The translations under genes and the position numbers were made by a program. 38,301 bases of DNA, from positions 1-38,301 of the forward strand of contig NYZC01000296.1 of the NCBI GenBank assembly GCA_002686995.1, written 5' to 3'. This document shows, in pieces, positions 8,419 to 15,860 of the stretch (its first letter is position 1; each line of letters starts with the position of its first letter). The notes beneath the pieces were generated by a model, which was given only the letters and a program-made list of their open reading frames with translations, did not search any database and had not been told where the DNA came from. The stretch comes from Phycisphaeraceae bacterium (GTDB lineage Bacteria; Planctomycetota; Phycisphaerae; Phycisphaerales; Phycisphaeraceae).

Positions 8419-10323
8419 ATGATCGGACCCCTGCTCCGCCGTCCGCGCAACCTCGCGATCGTCGCCGTCGGCGTGGTCCTGCTGGCCGCCCTGGCGCTGA
8501 CCGGCCGTTCGTGGTACGCGCAGTGGAAGGCCTGTCGCGAGCCCTCGTACAAGCCGGTGGCGCCGATCGCCGACGTCGCCCCCCTGCCGCTCGAGGTGGA
8601 TGACTTCGACCTGTATGACCTCGGCGTCGTCGACGCCGACCAGGACGGCAATCTCGACCTGTTCACCGCCAATCACTCCGCCCAGCAGAGCTTCAAGCTC
8701 GGCGACGGCAAGGGCGGATTCACCGACGCCTTCGATCGATGGCGTCTGCACCAGCACCTGCCCGTGCCCGGACTCGAGAACAGCGACGCCGAGCCGCCCT
8801 TCGACCGGACCGGACTCTACATCTACGTGCGCTTCGCGCGCTACCACGTGCGCGCCCATGGCGTGAGCGGCGCAGCGCTGTCGGGCAGCGCCGAAATGAG
8901 CGGACGGGTGACGTTCTGCCGAAAGCAGGGTGACATCCGCCAGAGCGTCGTCCCCGGCGTCGACGGCGGCCTCGACACGACGACCGTCGCGTTCCGCTTC
9001 GATCGCGACGGCCTGGCCTCCTGGCAGCGCCGTCCTGGCGGGCCATGGACCGTCACGATCGACGAGCAGGTGCCTCTCGACAAGGTGTACGTCGGGCGAC
9101 GATGCGTCAACCCCGAGTCCCGCACGTTCGAGCTTCACCTTCGCGACCGCCACGGTCTGGCCTGGCACGACGTCGATGGCGACGGCCGGCTGGACGTCTA
9201 CATCACCCGCGGCGGGATTCGCGGGGCGATGGCCCGCATGAAGCGGAAGTTCCATGACGAGATGCTCGTCCTCACCCCCGAGGGGCTCGTCGACGAGACG
9301 CTGACCCGAAGATTCGAGAAGAACGGCGCGCGGGCCCGGGGGGCCATGTGGGTCGACGTCGACGGCGACCGCCGCCTCGACCTGTTCGTCTCCTGCACCG
9401 GATCGCCCAACCAGCTGTTCCACCAGCAGGCCGACGGCACGTTCGTCGAGAACGCGGCCGAGCGGGGGCTGGACCGGCCCGTGCGCACCACGGTGGCGTG
9501 GACCGATCTCGAGCCCGACGGCGATCCGGACCTGCTGTGGGCCGGCCCGGTCGGCGTCGGGGTCAGCGTCAACGAGGGCGGCACGTTCGAGCGTCGCATC
9601 CTGACGCAGACGGAGGGACTCAAGGAGCGCGGCAAGATCACGCTCGGCGACTTCGATCTCGACGGGGACGAGGACGCCTTCTACTGCTCGGACGTCCGCA
9701 GCACCCTGCTCGTCAACCGGGAGAGCGGGTTCGAGGTCGTGGCCCCGGCATCGGTCGGGCTGCCGTCGCGGTCGCTCGGCGCGAACTGGGTCGACCAGGA
9801 CAACGACGGGTGGCCCGACCTGCACCTCGTGCCGCAGGGCGTGTACCGCGGCGGCCCCGACGGGAAGTTCGAGGCCACCGACGCTTTCCGCACGACCGCC
9901 GCGGTGCTCGCCGCGGTCGGCACCTGGTTCGATACGGACAACGACGGGTTCCGCGACCTGCTGCTCGCCGTCCGGCCGCCGCGGTCACCGCGATGGAGCA
10001 GCGGCCTCTACCGCAGTGCGCCCAACGGCAACCACTGGCTCCAGGTCCGGCTGATCGGACCGCGCTTGAATCGCGAGGCGATCGGCGGCCGCGTGACCGT
10101 GCGCACCGAGCTGGGCGCGCAGGTCCAGTCGATCGGCAGCGCCGACGGATCACGCTACGGCCAGGGGCATTACCGGCTCTACTTCGGCCTCGGCGCCCAC
10201 GACGGCGCGGACGTCGTCGACGTCCACTGGCCCGACGGCTCCGTCCGCACGCTGAACGACGTGCCGGCCGACCAACTGCTCGAGATCCGGTACCGAGAGC
10301 AGGAGCCGGAGTTCGGGGGGTAG
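8419..10323 (+). CDS. Membrane-anchored FG-GAP/VCBS repeat protein with ASPIC/UnbV domain
   Basis: 634 residues. An N-terminal hydrophobic segment at about 13-30 (LAIVAVGVVLLAALALTG) acts as a signal anchor, so the rest is probably outside the inner membrane. Asp-rich calcium-type loops of the FG-GAP/VCBS kind recur near residues 73 (DADQDGNLDLF), 252 (DGDGRLDVY), 311 (DVDGDRRLDLF), 362, 411 (DFDLDGDEDAF), 457 (DQDNDGWPDL) and 504 (DTDNDGFRDLL), consistent with a beta-propeller. The end from about 545 is an ASPIC/UnbV domain (EAIGGRVTVRTELGAQVQ, then HWPDGSVR). The family is calcium-binding and extracytoplasmic, and its exact role is unknown. As the last gene of the carbamoyltransferase/SxtJ/DUF5989 set it may bind or scaffold the glycan (inference). 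Residues about 100-225, containing two Cys, are an insertion I do not recognise. Confidence 0.88.
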   Translation: MIGPLLRRPRNLAIVAVGVVLLAALALTGRSWYAQWKACREPSYKPVAPIADVAPLPLEVDDFDLYDLGVVDADQDGNLDLFTANHSAQQSFKLGDGKGGFTDAFDRWRLHQHLPVPGLENSDAEPPFDRTGLYIYVRFARYHVRAHGVSGAALSGSAEMSGRVTFCRKQGDIRQSVVPGVDGGLDTTTVAFRFDRDGLASWQRRPGGPWTVTIDEQVPLDKVYVGRRCVNPESRTFELHLRDRHGLAWHDVDGDGRLDVYITRGGIRGAMARMKRKFHDEMLVLTPEGLVDETLTRRFEKNGARARGAMWVDVDGDRRLDLFVSCTGSPNQLFHQQADGTFVENAAERGLDRPVRTTVAWTDLEPDGDPDLLWAGPVGVGVSVNEGGTFERRILTQTEGLKERGKITLGDFDLDGDEDAFYCSDVRSTLLVNRESGFEVVAPASVGLPSRSLGANWVDQDNDGWPDLHLVPQGVYRGGPDGKFEATDAFRTTAAVLAAVGTWFDTDNDGFRDLLLAVRPPRSPRWSSGLYRSAPNGNHWLQVRLIGPRLNREAIGGRVTVRTELGAQVQSIGSADGSRYGQGHYRLYFGLGAHDGADVVDVHWPDGSVRTLNDVPADQLLEIRYREQEPEFGG

Positions 10324-10332
10324 GCGTGCACC

Positions 10333-10390
10333 GGCGAACCGCGTGGCGTCAGCCCGCGGGTCAGAGGCCAGTGGCGCGTGACGCGACCTG
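10333..10390 (+). repeat. Two-hairpin intergenic repeat, copy A
   Basis: Starts with GGCGAACCGCG. Hairpin 1 spans 10336-10362: GAACCGCG pairs with CGCGGGTC with one A-G mismatch, and an inner GGC/GCC closes a GTCA loop. A second small hairpin near 10375-10385 has CGCG on both sides of TGA. It lies between convergent genes. It belongs to the same family as copies at 15696, 19783, 19853 and 22504. Confidence 0.85.
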
Positions 10391-10433
10391 GGTCTCACGT
10401 CGGTTTGTCCGCGGTCCACCCGCCCGGGGGTGG

Positions 10434-11210
10434 TCACGCGTCCTCGAGGAACTCCGCGTGCGGTGAGTCGCGCAGCGCCGCGATCAGCTCTTCGTGATTG
10501 ACGACCATGTCGGCGATCGAGCGCGGGGCAACCTTCTGCATCGTGCTAGCCACCTGCTCGGTCTCGGTGCCCAGGTAGGCGAAGACCCGGTCGGCGGTGG
10601 CCTGTTGGGACGCCGCGGTCTCCAGGTCGTCCTCGTAGGTGAGCGGGAGATGAGGCAGGTCGCGGAGCACCCGCTGCTCGAACGAGGCAAGCTCGCCGCT
10701 GACCCGGATCCATTCGAGGACGTCCGCGACGTTCACGTCGATGCGCCGCGCCGGGCCCTTCTTCGCGCCGTCGACGCGATGAAACTCCGTCTCCCGTGCG
10801 TAGAGGTTCGACAGCGCGTGGCGCAGCAGGTTGCGGCGCCGCAGGTAGAGAATCCTGAACCCGTCCTCGCCCAGCCCGCGCAGGAACGCCTCGGGCCGCG
10901 CCAGCCGCTGCACGTCCCGAAGCTGGTAGCTCAGCAGCTTGAAGCCGTAGATCCGCCCCCGGTGCAGCGCGGCCGAGGCGTCGATGAAGGCGCGCGGGAA
11001 ACGCAGCCGCGAGTAAAGAATCTCGCCGTCGCAGTGGGTCCGCCCGTGTGAACCGAGCAGGCTGACGAGCAGCGTGCTGCCCGACCGCCCCTGGCCGAAG
11101 ATGACGAAGCGCGTCTCGGCCGGCCGCGGTCGCCATACGGCACGGCGTGCCACCAGGAACATGTACCGGGCGCGGTGCCGAACCTTCGATGGAAAGGATC
11201 GCTTCTCCAT
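10434..11210 (-). CDS. Sulfotransferase family protein
   Basis: 258 residues. The PAPS 5'-phosphosulfate loop is FVIFGQGRSGSTLLVSLLGS at about residues 36-55. An Arg-rich stretch, GFRILYLRRRNLLRHALSNL near 116-135, corresponds to the 3'-phosphate site (R and S positions). The protein should move sulfate from PAPS to a hydroxyl, probably on a carbohydrate given the neighbours. It is on the opposite strand to the genes on both sides, convergent with the UnbV gene and divergent from a glycosyltransferase with only 80 bp between starts. It is one of four sulfotransferases in the window. Confidence 0.85.
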   Translation of the reverse strand: MEKRSFPSKVRHRARYMFLVARRAVWRPRPAETRFVIFGQGRSGSTLLVSLLGSHGRTHCDGEILYSRLRFPRAFIDASAALHRGRIYGFKLLSYQLRDVQRLARPEAFLRGLGEDGFRILYLRRRNLLRHALSNLYARETEFHRVDGAKKGPARRIDVNVADVLEWIRVSGELASFEQRVLRDLPHLPLTYEDDLETAASQQATADRVFAYLGTETEQVASTMQKVAPRSIADMVVNHEELIAALRDSPHAEFLEDA

Positions 11211-11242
11211 GAGCTATGCGGTATAGGGTATCGCTCTCCAGA

Positions 11243-11290
11243 GACCCCGGACCCTCGACCCCAGACCCTCGACCCTCGACCCCAGCCCCC
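11243..11290. repeat. Short CCCTCGA-word array upstream of a glycosyltransferase
   Basis: Imperfect repeats of GACCCTCGACCCCA fill the 80-bp divergent gap and run to the base before the likely start codon at 11291. The open frame continues upstream through the array and would encode a Pro/Arg/Ser-rich tail that does not look like protein. I therefore treat this as non-coding. Confidence 0.8.
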
Positions 11291-12523
11291 ATGCGCGTGC
11301 TCGTATTCGAAATCGGCTTCGGCGGTCATCGCACCACCTACCTGCGCCACCTGCTGGAGGCGCTCGCCAGGCTCGACTGCGAGGTCATCCTCTACACCAG
11401 CCGCGAGGCATGGGACTCCTCCGAGTCACGGATCAATCTCGACCCCGTCTGCGACCGCGTGCAGGTCGAAGCATCGTCCGAACGAACGACGATGGATCCG
11501 CTCGGGGTCGCACGCGAGAAATGCCGGTGGCTGGAGGAGGCCGGCCGGCGCTTCCGACCCGACCACGTGTTCGTGCCGACCGGCGACGGGATGTCCGAGA
11601 TCATGGCGCCGCGCCGCCTGCTGCGCGGCGGGCGCTGGTGGCGCGACGTCGAGGTCGAGGTCATCATGCACGGCTGCCGATTCGCCTACCCGCAGTCGCA
11701 CTGGCGCCGGCGGCAGGTCGATCGATACTCCCGCTTCGCCCTTCGGAGCGCCGGATGGGCGCGCGTGCACTTCGTCGACGTCCTCGCGTATGACTTCGTC
11801 CGCAAGCAGGGCGGCGTTCTGGCGGAGCGCAGCCGGCTGCTGCCCGACCCGATCGAGCCGGTCGAACAGATCTCCACGATCGATGCTCGGCGCATGCTCG
11901 ACCTGCCGGAAGACGGCCGATGCATCGGCTGCATCGGCGAGATGAGCGCGCGCAAGGGGATCGACCTGCTCATCCGGGCGTTCGTGGACGCCGAGCGGCG
12001 GCCGACCGACCGGCTCCTGCTGATCGGGCGCCATGACGAGCAGATCGTGAAGATGCTCGAGGCGCATCGTGAGCTGCTCGCGGCGAAGCAGATCGTTTCG
12101 GTCGACCGCTTTCTCGAGATGGAGAAGATGGCCTGCGGATTCGCGTCGATGGACCTCGTCGCCACCCCCTACCGCCGCACGACTGCGATCTCGAGCATCG
12201 CCCTGCGCGCCGTCGCCGCCGGTCGCCCCGTCCTCGGCACCGACCAGGGGTGGCTGGGCGCCCTGGTGCCGAAGCTCGGCCTGGGCTGGACGTGCGACGT
12301 GCTCGACCCGGAGGTGTTCCGCCGCGACCTGTCGCGTTGCCTTGACCGTGCCGAGCAATACCGGCCGACCGAGGCGGCGGACCGCCTGCTTGCCTTCCAC
12401 GCACCCGAGAACTTCATCGGCGCCTGGACGGCAAGGCTGCGCGAACGGATGGGGCTGGCGCCGTACGAGGACCTGATGGACTGGTCGCACGTCCTGGCGG
12501 CCACCGACAAGGGCGACGCATGA
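11291..12523 (+). CDS. Glycosyltransferase, GT4-like
   Basis: 410 residues from the ATG at 11291. The N-terminus, MRVLVFEIGFGGHRTTYLRH, is a normal first strand of a GT-B fold with a GGH loop. I reject the ATG at 11216 because those 25 codons are repeat sequence. Near residue 215, CIGEMSARKGIDLLIRAF is the usual hinge of the donor-binding domain. The region DLVATPYRRTTAISSIALRA near 292 replaces the canonical E-x7-E. It probably transfers a sugar during repeat-unit assembly; the exact sugar is not predictable. Its stop overlaps the MfnB start by 4 bp (ATGA), so the two are translationally coupled. Confidence 0.85.
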   Translation: MRVLVFEIGFGGHRTTYLRHLLEALARLDCEVILYTSREAWDSSESRINLDPVCDRVQVEASSERTTMDPLGVAREKCRWLEEAGRRFRPDHVFVPTGDGMSEIMAPRRLLRGGRWWRDVEVEVIMHGCRFAYPQSHWRRRQVDRYSRFALRSAGWARVHFVDVLAYDFVRKQGGVLAERSRLLPDPIEPVEQISTIDARRMLDLPEDGRCIGCIGEMSARKGIDLLIRAFVDAERRPTDRLLLIGRHDEQIVKMLEAHRELLAAKQIVSVDRFLEMEKMACGFASMDLVATPYRRTTAISSIALRAVAAGRPVLGTDQGWLGALVPKLGLGWTCDVLDPEVFRRDLSRCLDRAEQYRPTEAADRLLAFHAPENFIGAWTARLRERMGLAPYEDLMDWSHVLAATDKGDA

Positions 12524-13284
12524 AGGTCCTGGTCAGCATCGAATCGGTCGAGGAAGCGGCGTCGATCGTCGAGGCCGGCGTCGACATCCTCGACGTGAAG
12601 AACGTCGCTGAAGGCGCGCTCGGCGCCCAGGCCCCCTGGCGCACCGCCGGGATCGTCGATCTCGCGCGACCGCACGGCGTGAGAACGAGCGCCGCGCTCG
12701 GCGATCTCGACTTCAAGCCCGGCACCGCCGCGCTGGCGGCGCGGGGCGCCGCGAGCCTCGGCGTCGACTACGTCAAGGCCGGGCTCCACAGCATGAGCAC
12801 GGCCGCGCACGCATGCGACATGATGGCCGCCGTCGGTCGCGCCGCGCGGATGGACGACGGCCGCGCCTCCGTCGTCGCCTCCGTCGTCGCCTGCGGCTAC
12901 GCGGACTGGCGCCGGTTCGACGGTCTGAGCGCCGGAGATCTCGTCCACGCAGCCCACGCCACGCAATGCGACGCGGTGATGGTCGATACCGCGATCAAGG
13001 ACGGCACGTCGCTGTTCGACCACATGTCGAGAGCGGAGATCGCCGACTTCGTCGGCGCGGCGCGCGCGGCGCAACTGGTGGTGGCGCTGGCCGGTTCGAT
13101 CAACCTGGAGCACGTCGTCGCGCTGCAGAGAATCGACCCGGATTTCATTGGCGTGCGCGGTGCGGTTTGCCGCAATGACGGCGACCGAACGACGACGATC
13201 GATCCGGAGAAGACCGCGTGCTTCTGCGCAACGATTCACGAATCGACCGCCGCGCGGACCGCACGCACCTCGTCGCAGCCGTAG
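12520..13284 (+). CDS. mfnB: MfnB-like (5-formylfuran-3-yl)methyl phosphate synthase
   Basis: 254 residues, a TIM-barrel enzyme of the MfnB (former DUF556) family. In methanogens MfnB condenses two glyceraldehyde-3-phosphate molecules into the furan precursor of methanofuran. Recognisable features are ADILDVK-type VDILDVK with Asp25 and Lys27, DYVKAGL with Lys86, ACGYADW near 125, VDTAIKDG with Asp156 and Lys160, and LAGSINLEHV near 195. These match the family's conserved Lys and Asp positions as I know them. Some bacteria with methanofuran/H4MPT one-carbon pathways also carry it. It overlaps the preceding glycosyltransferase by 4 bp, an unusual partner. The last roughly 25 residues look non-conserved, and the stop codon (13282-13284) lies inside a repeat. 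Confidence 0.82.
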   Translation: MKVLVSIESVEEAASIVEAGVDILDVKNVAEGALGAQAPWRTAGIVDLARPHGVRTSAALGDLDFKPGTAALAARGAASLGVDYVKAGLHSMSTAAHACDMMAAVGRAARMDDGRASVVASVVACGYADWRRFDGLSAGDLVHAAHATQCDAVMVDTAIKDGTSLFDHMSRAEIADFVGAARAAQLVVALAGSINLEHVVALQRIDPDFIGVRGAVCRNDGDRTTTIDPEKTACFCATIHESTAARTARTSSQP

Positions 13285-13379
13285 CCGAAGTCGCCAGACT
13301 TCGGGTTGACGGACAGGATCCGCACCTCACGCCGGACTCCATTGCTGCAGGTCTCCTGGGTCTGGCGACTCCGGCTACG
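13281..13379. repeat. Inverted pair of AGTCTGGCGACT hairpin repeats
   Basis: The first copy at 13285-13304 is a perfect 8-bp hairpin, CCGAAGTC-GCCA-GACTTCGG, immediately after the mfnB stop. A second, opposite-facing copy lies at about 13356-13379 (GGGTC-TGGC-GACTC followed by CGGCTACG). A third family member is at 37760-37783. The pair sits in a convergent gap, so it may serve as a bidirectional transcription end, although there is no T-tract. Confidence 0.8.
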
Positions 13380-13399
13380 CGCTACGGCTGCGGATCCGG

Positions 13400-14278
13400 T
13401 TACGTCGCAGACGACGCCGCCGCGAATTTTTCCCGCACCTTGTCGAAGTCCCACATCGGCTCCGTCTCGCCGAGCAGGCGCCCCAGCTCAACCGCGTCGG
13501 GCTCGACCTGCTCGATGATGCGCTCGACCGTGTCGGGTGACGGGGGCGCAAGCTTTGACGGGGCCTTCGGCAGCAGCCGCTCCTGCACCCACATGCGGGC
13601 CCGCGGCGAGAAGAGCGGACGGATGCACCGGCGGTAGACGGGGTTCATCTGGATGACCTGCCAGTAGCCCTTGCACACCGGCTTGCCGCTGCTCTGGTTG
13701 AACACCTCGTCCTCGCTGATGCGCTGCGGCATCGGCTCGATACCGAGATGACCGCACACCGCGGCAGTCGTCGCCTGCCGGTCTCTCACGAACTGCTCGA
13801 ACCGGATCACCTGGATCGCGTCGCGACCGAACGCCGCGCGCCATGGCTCGAGCTGCATCGCGTACCGGCTGTAGTGGACCAGGCTCGGGATCTCGCGAAA
13901 CGCCTGGTCGAAGTCGGCCGGCGCCTCGTTCTCGGAAACCATGTGGTGGTGCTGGCTCACGAGGCGCGACACCGGTTCGCGGACGATGTAGATCAGCTTC
14001 GCCGTCGGCCCCAGAAGCTCGAGGGCGCGCCCTGCGACGCCGTCGATGTCCGGACGCTTCGTGTACCCCGTCGAGGCCTCGCCGCAGACCTGCTCCTCGC
14101 CCGCGCCGTCGAACAGGTGCGCGTACTTGTCGCGACCGCGCGGCGTCAGGACGTCCGGATCCGCGAGGTTGTGCGGCTCCTTGTCGACCGGAAAGAAGAC
14201 GCGCGGGTTCGTCAGCAGGTCCTGGTACATCGTCGACGTACCCGCCTTCTGCGCGCCGATGATCAGGAAGTCGGGCAT
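13400..14278 (-). CDS. Sulfotransferase family protein
   Basis: 292 residues from the ATG at 14278. The N-terminus, MPDFLIIGAQKAGTSTMYQD, is the classic PAPS 5'-phosphosulfate loop. LIYIVREPVSRLVSQHHH near residues 102-119 is the 3'-phosphate region with its conserved Arg and Ser. The frame remains open upstream to 14395, but that extension is the intergenic repeat, so I chose the internal ATG. By family it transfers sulfate from PAPS, probably to a sugar in the local glycan. It lies downstream of a glycosyltransferase on the same strand, with about 100 bp of repeat between them. Confidence 0.9.
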   Translation of the reverse strand: MPDFLIIGAQKAGTSTMYQDLLTNPRVFFPVDKEPHNLADPDVLTPRGRDKYAHLFDGAGEEQVCGEASTGYTKRPDIDGVAGRALELLGPTAKLIYIVREPVSRLVSQHHHMVSENEAPADFDQAFREIPSLVHYSRYAMQLEPWRAAFGRDAIQVIRFEQFVRDRQATTAAVCGHLGIEPMPQRISEDEVFNQSSGKPVCKGYWQVIQMNPVYRRCIRPLFSPRARMWVQERLLPKAPSKLAPPSPDTVERIIEQVEPDAVELGRLLGETEPMWDFDKVREKFAAASSAT

Positions 14279-14330
14279 CCTCACGACGACGCCCCCCCGT
14301 GGCCCGCTGCGGCTGAGCGAAGACGGGCAG

Positions 14331-14414
14331 GAACCACGGATGGACACGGATGAACACTGATTCGTCCTGACGTTTTCCTGTTCATCCGTGTCCATCCGTG
14401 TTCATCCGTGGTTC
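14331..14414. repeat. 10-bp word inverted array (ATCCGTGTTC / GAACACGGAT)
   Basis: The left arm at 14331-14356 holds tandem ACGGATGGAC/ACGGATGAAC words. The right arm at 14379-14414 is their reverse complement in three units. About 22 nt of unrelated sequence separates them. The right arm overlaps the end of the glycosyltransferase on the minus strand and encodes its last residues and stop. Related arrays are at 22651 and 30655. Confidence 0.92.
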
Positions 14415-15608
14415 TTCCAACACCCCTACCGCCCGCAGCGCCGCGCGCACGCCGTCGACGGGATCGGCGTCGCGGCGCCAGTCCGCCAGCACGCCGGCCA
14501 CCCGTCCCTGGTACTGCCCCCAGGTCGCGTCGTCGGTGACGTCCAGCAGCGCGTCCGTCAGGTCCGCGACGTCGCCGCTGCGAAAGATGCGCCCGCTCTC
14601 GCGGTCACGTACGAGCTGCCGCGCCGCGCCGACGACATCGCTCGCGACCACGACGAGCCCCGCGGCGCACGCCTCGTTGATCACCACCGCCCACGGCTCG
14701 TATTCGCTCGGCAGCACGAGCACGTCGCAGAGGTGGTACGCGAGGCGGAGCTGCTCGACCTCGCAGAACCCGAGCCACCGGACGCGATCCTTCAGCGCCG
14801 CGGGCACGCGCGCTTCGAGATCGGCGCGAAGCGGGCCGTCACCCGCGATGACGAGATCCCACGGAGGACGGCGCTCGGCGATCGAGCTGAACGCGTCGAT
14901 GAGCAGGTCGACCCGCTTCACGTCGACCAGTCGCCCGCAGTAGAGCATGCGCCTGCGATCCGCCGACAGGTCGTGCTCGGCGCCGAACGGGTCGACGAGG
15001 GCGCGATCGACGTTCGTGAACTTTTCGTATTGCGGCTCAAACGGTACGAGATAGCTGCGCGACAGATCGGCGCCGTATTTCTCGAAGTACTGCCGGCCGT
15101 ACTCGCCCATGGGCATCACGCCCTGGCAGCGGCGGATCGCCCAGCCCAGCAGTCGCTTCTTGAGCCAGGACATCGGAAAGCGACGGCGCCCCTCGCCCTT
15201 GATGTTCGAATCGCCGCGCAGAAACACGCTCATGCCGGCCGCCCGGCACAGGGCGATCAGCCGCAAGTGGAGCAGGCTCGCGTACCCGCAGTGGACGACC
15301 GCGTCGACGCGATGCCGGCGAAGGTGCTCGAAGATGCGACGGGCGCGGCCGATGTCCGACAGCCGCACCGTCGACCAGTCCTCCTGCCGGTCCGTCTCCG
15401 CGTGCCCGAACCGGGCGGCGTTGGCCTCGGGCGGCAGATCGATCTCCTGCCAGTCCGAGCCGGACGTGGTGAACACGCTGTGCACCCGGACGTCGGTCAT
15501 CTCGCGTCCCAGCCGCGCGCAGAGATGCACGTTGTAGGGCGTAAGGCCGTTGAGCAGGATGGCCAGGCCCGGGCGCTCATCGCCCCCTGGCCCGTTCGAA
15601 GCGTCCAT
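14382..15608 (-). CDS. GT4-family glycosyltransferase
   Basis: 408 residues. The N-terminal half carries LAILLNGLTPYNVHLCARLG, and the hinge region reads RRMLYCGRLVDVKRVDLLIDAF near residue 215-240. The retaining signature is EYEPWAVVINEACAAG near residue 306, with the two Glu of E-x7-E. It should add a sugar to the growing repeat unit. The C-terminus EEPRMNTDGHG is encoded by the 10-bp word array, so the natural protein end was probably altered by the repeat. Its start faces a glycosyltransferase on the other strand across a 252-bp divergent gap. A perfect TATAAT lies 7 nt upstream of the ATG. Confidence 0.9.
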   Translation of the reverse strand: MDASNGPGGDERPGLAILLNGLTPYNVHLCARLGREMTDVRVHSVFTTSGSDWQEIDLPPEANAARFGHAETDRQEDWSTVRLSDIGRARRIFEHLRRHRVDAVVHCGYASLLHLRLIALCRAAGMSVFLRGDSNIKGEGRRRFPMSWLKKRLLGWAIRRCQGVMPMGEYGRQYFEKYGADLSRSYLVPFEPQYEKFTNVDRALVDPFGAEHDLSADRRRMLYCGRLVDVKRVDLLIDAFSSIAERRPPWDLVIAGDGPLRADLEARVPAALKDRVRWLGFCEVEQLRLAYHLCDVLVLPSEYEPWAVVINEACAAGLVVVASDVVGAARQLVRDRESGRIFRSGDVADLTDALLDVTDDATWGQYQGRVAGVLADWRRDADPVDGVRAALRAVGVLEEPRMNTDGHG

Positions 15609-15614
15609 GAGGCG

Positions 15615-15620
15615 ATTATA
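15615..15620 (-). promoter_or_regulatory. Candidate -10 box (TATAAT), possibly leaderless
   Basis: A perfect TATAAT on the minus strand ends 6 nt before the ATG of the glycosyltransferase at 15608. If used, transcription would begin at or next to the start codon. No good -35 is seen at the usual distance, so this is tentative. Confidence 0.35.
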
Positions 15621-15695
15621 GGAGCAGGGTCATGGCGTCATCCGCCACGTCGCGGGACGGGACGGGGCCGCGCATGCCCACGGTCCGCTACCCCC

Positions 15696-15750
15696 GGCGA
15701 ACCGCGCGGCGTCAGCCCGCGGGTCGGATGGCATGGCGGTCCGATGACCG
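15696..15750 (+). repeat. Two-hairpin intergenic repeat, copy B
   Basis: Hairpin 1 is at 15699-15725 (GAACCGCG/CGCGGGTC with an inner CGGC-GTCA-GCC). Hairpin 2 is at 15737-15750 with stem CGGTC/GACCG and loop CGAT. It sits in the divergent gap between two glycosyltransferase genes. The rest of that gap (15609-15860) shows no gene. A weak TAGAAT at 15786-15791 is the only plus-strand -10 candidate I see. Confidence 0.88.
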
Positions 15751-15860
15751 AACGCGGCGCTCGATCGCTGCGCTCGATGGGGCGATAGAATCCCCGAGCC
15801 CACGACGATCCGACGGCCCGATAACCCGTCGGCCGTCGATGTCGCGTTTCGAGCACCCCC

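Noticed and set aside
11216..11290. N-terminal extension of the glycosyltransferase to the ATG at 11216
   Set aside because: Those codons translate the CCCTCGA repeat into Pro/Arg/Ser; the protein fold begins at 11291.
14279..14395. N-terminal extension of the minus-strand sulfotransferase
   Set aside because: The extra 39 codons are encoded by the decamer array and precede the conserved PAPS loop start.
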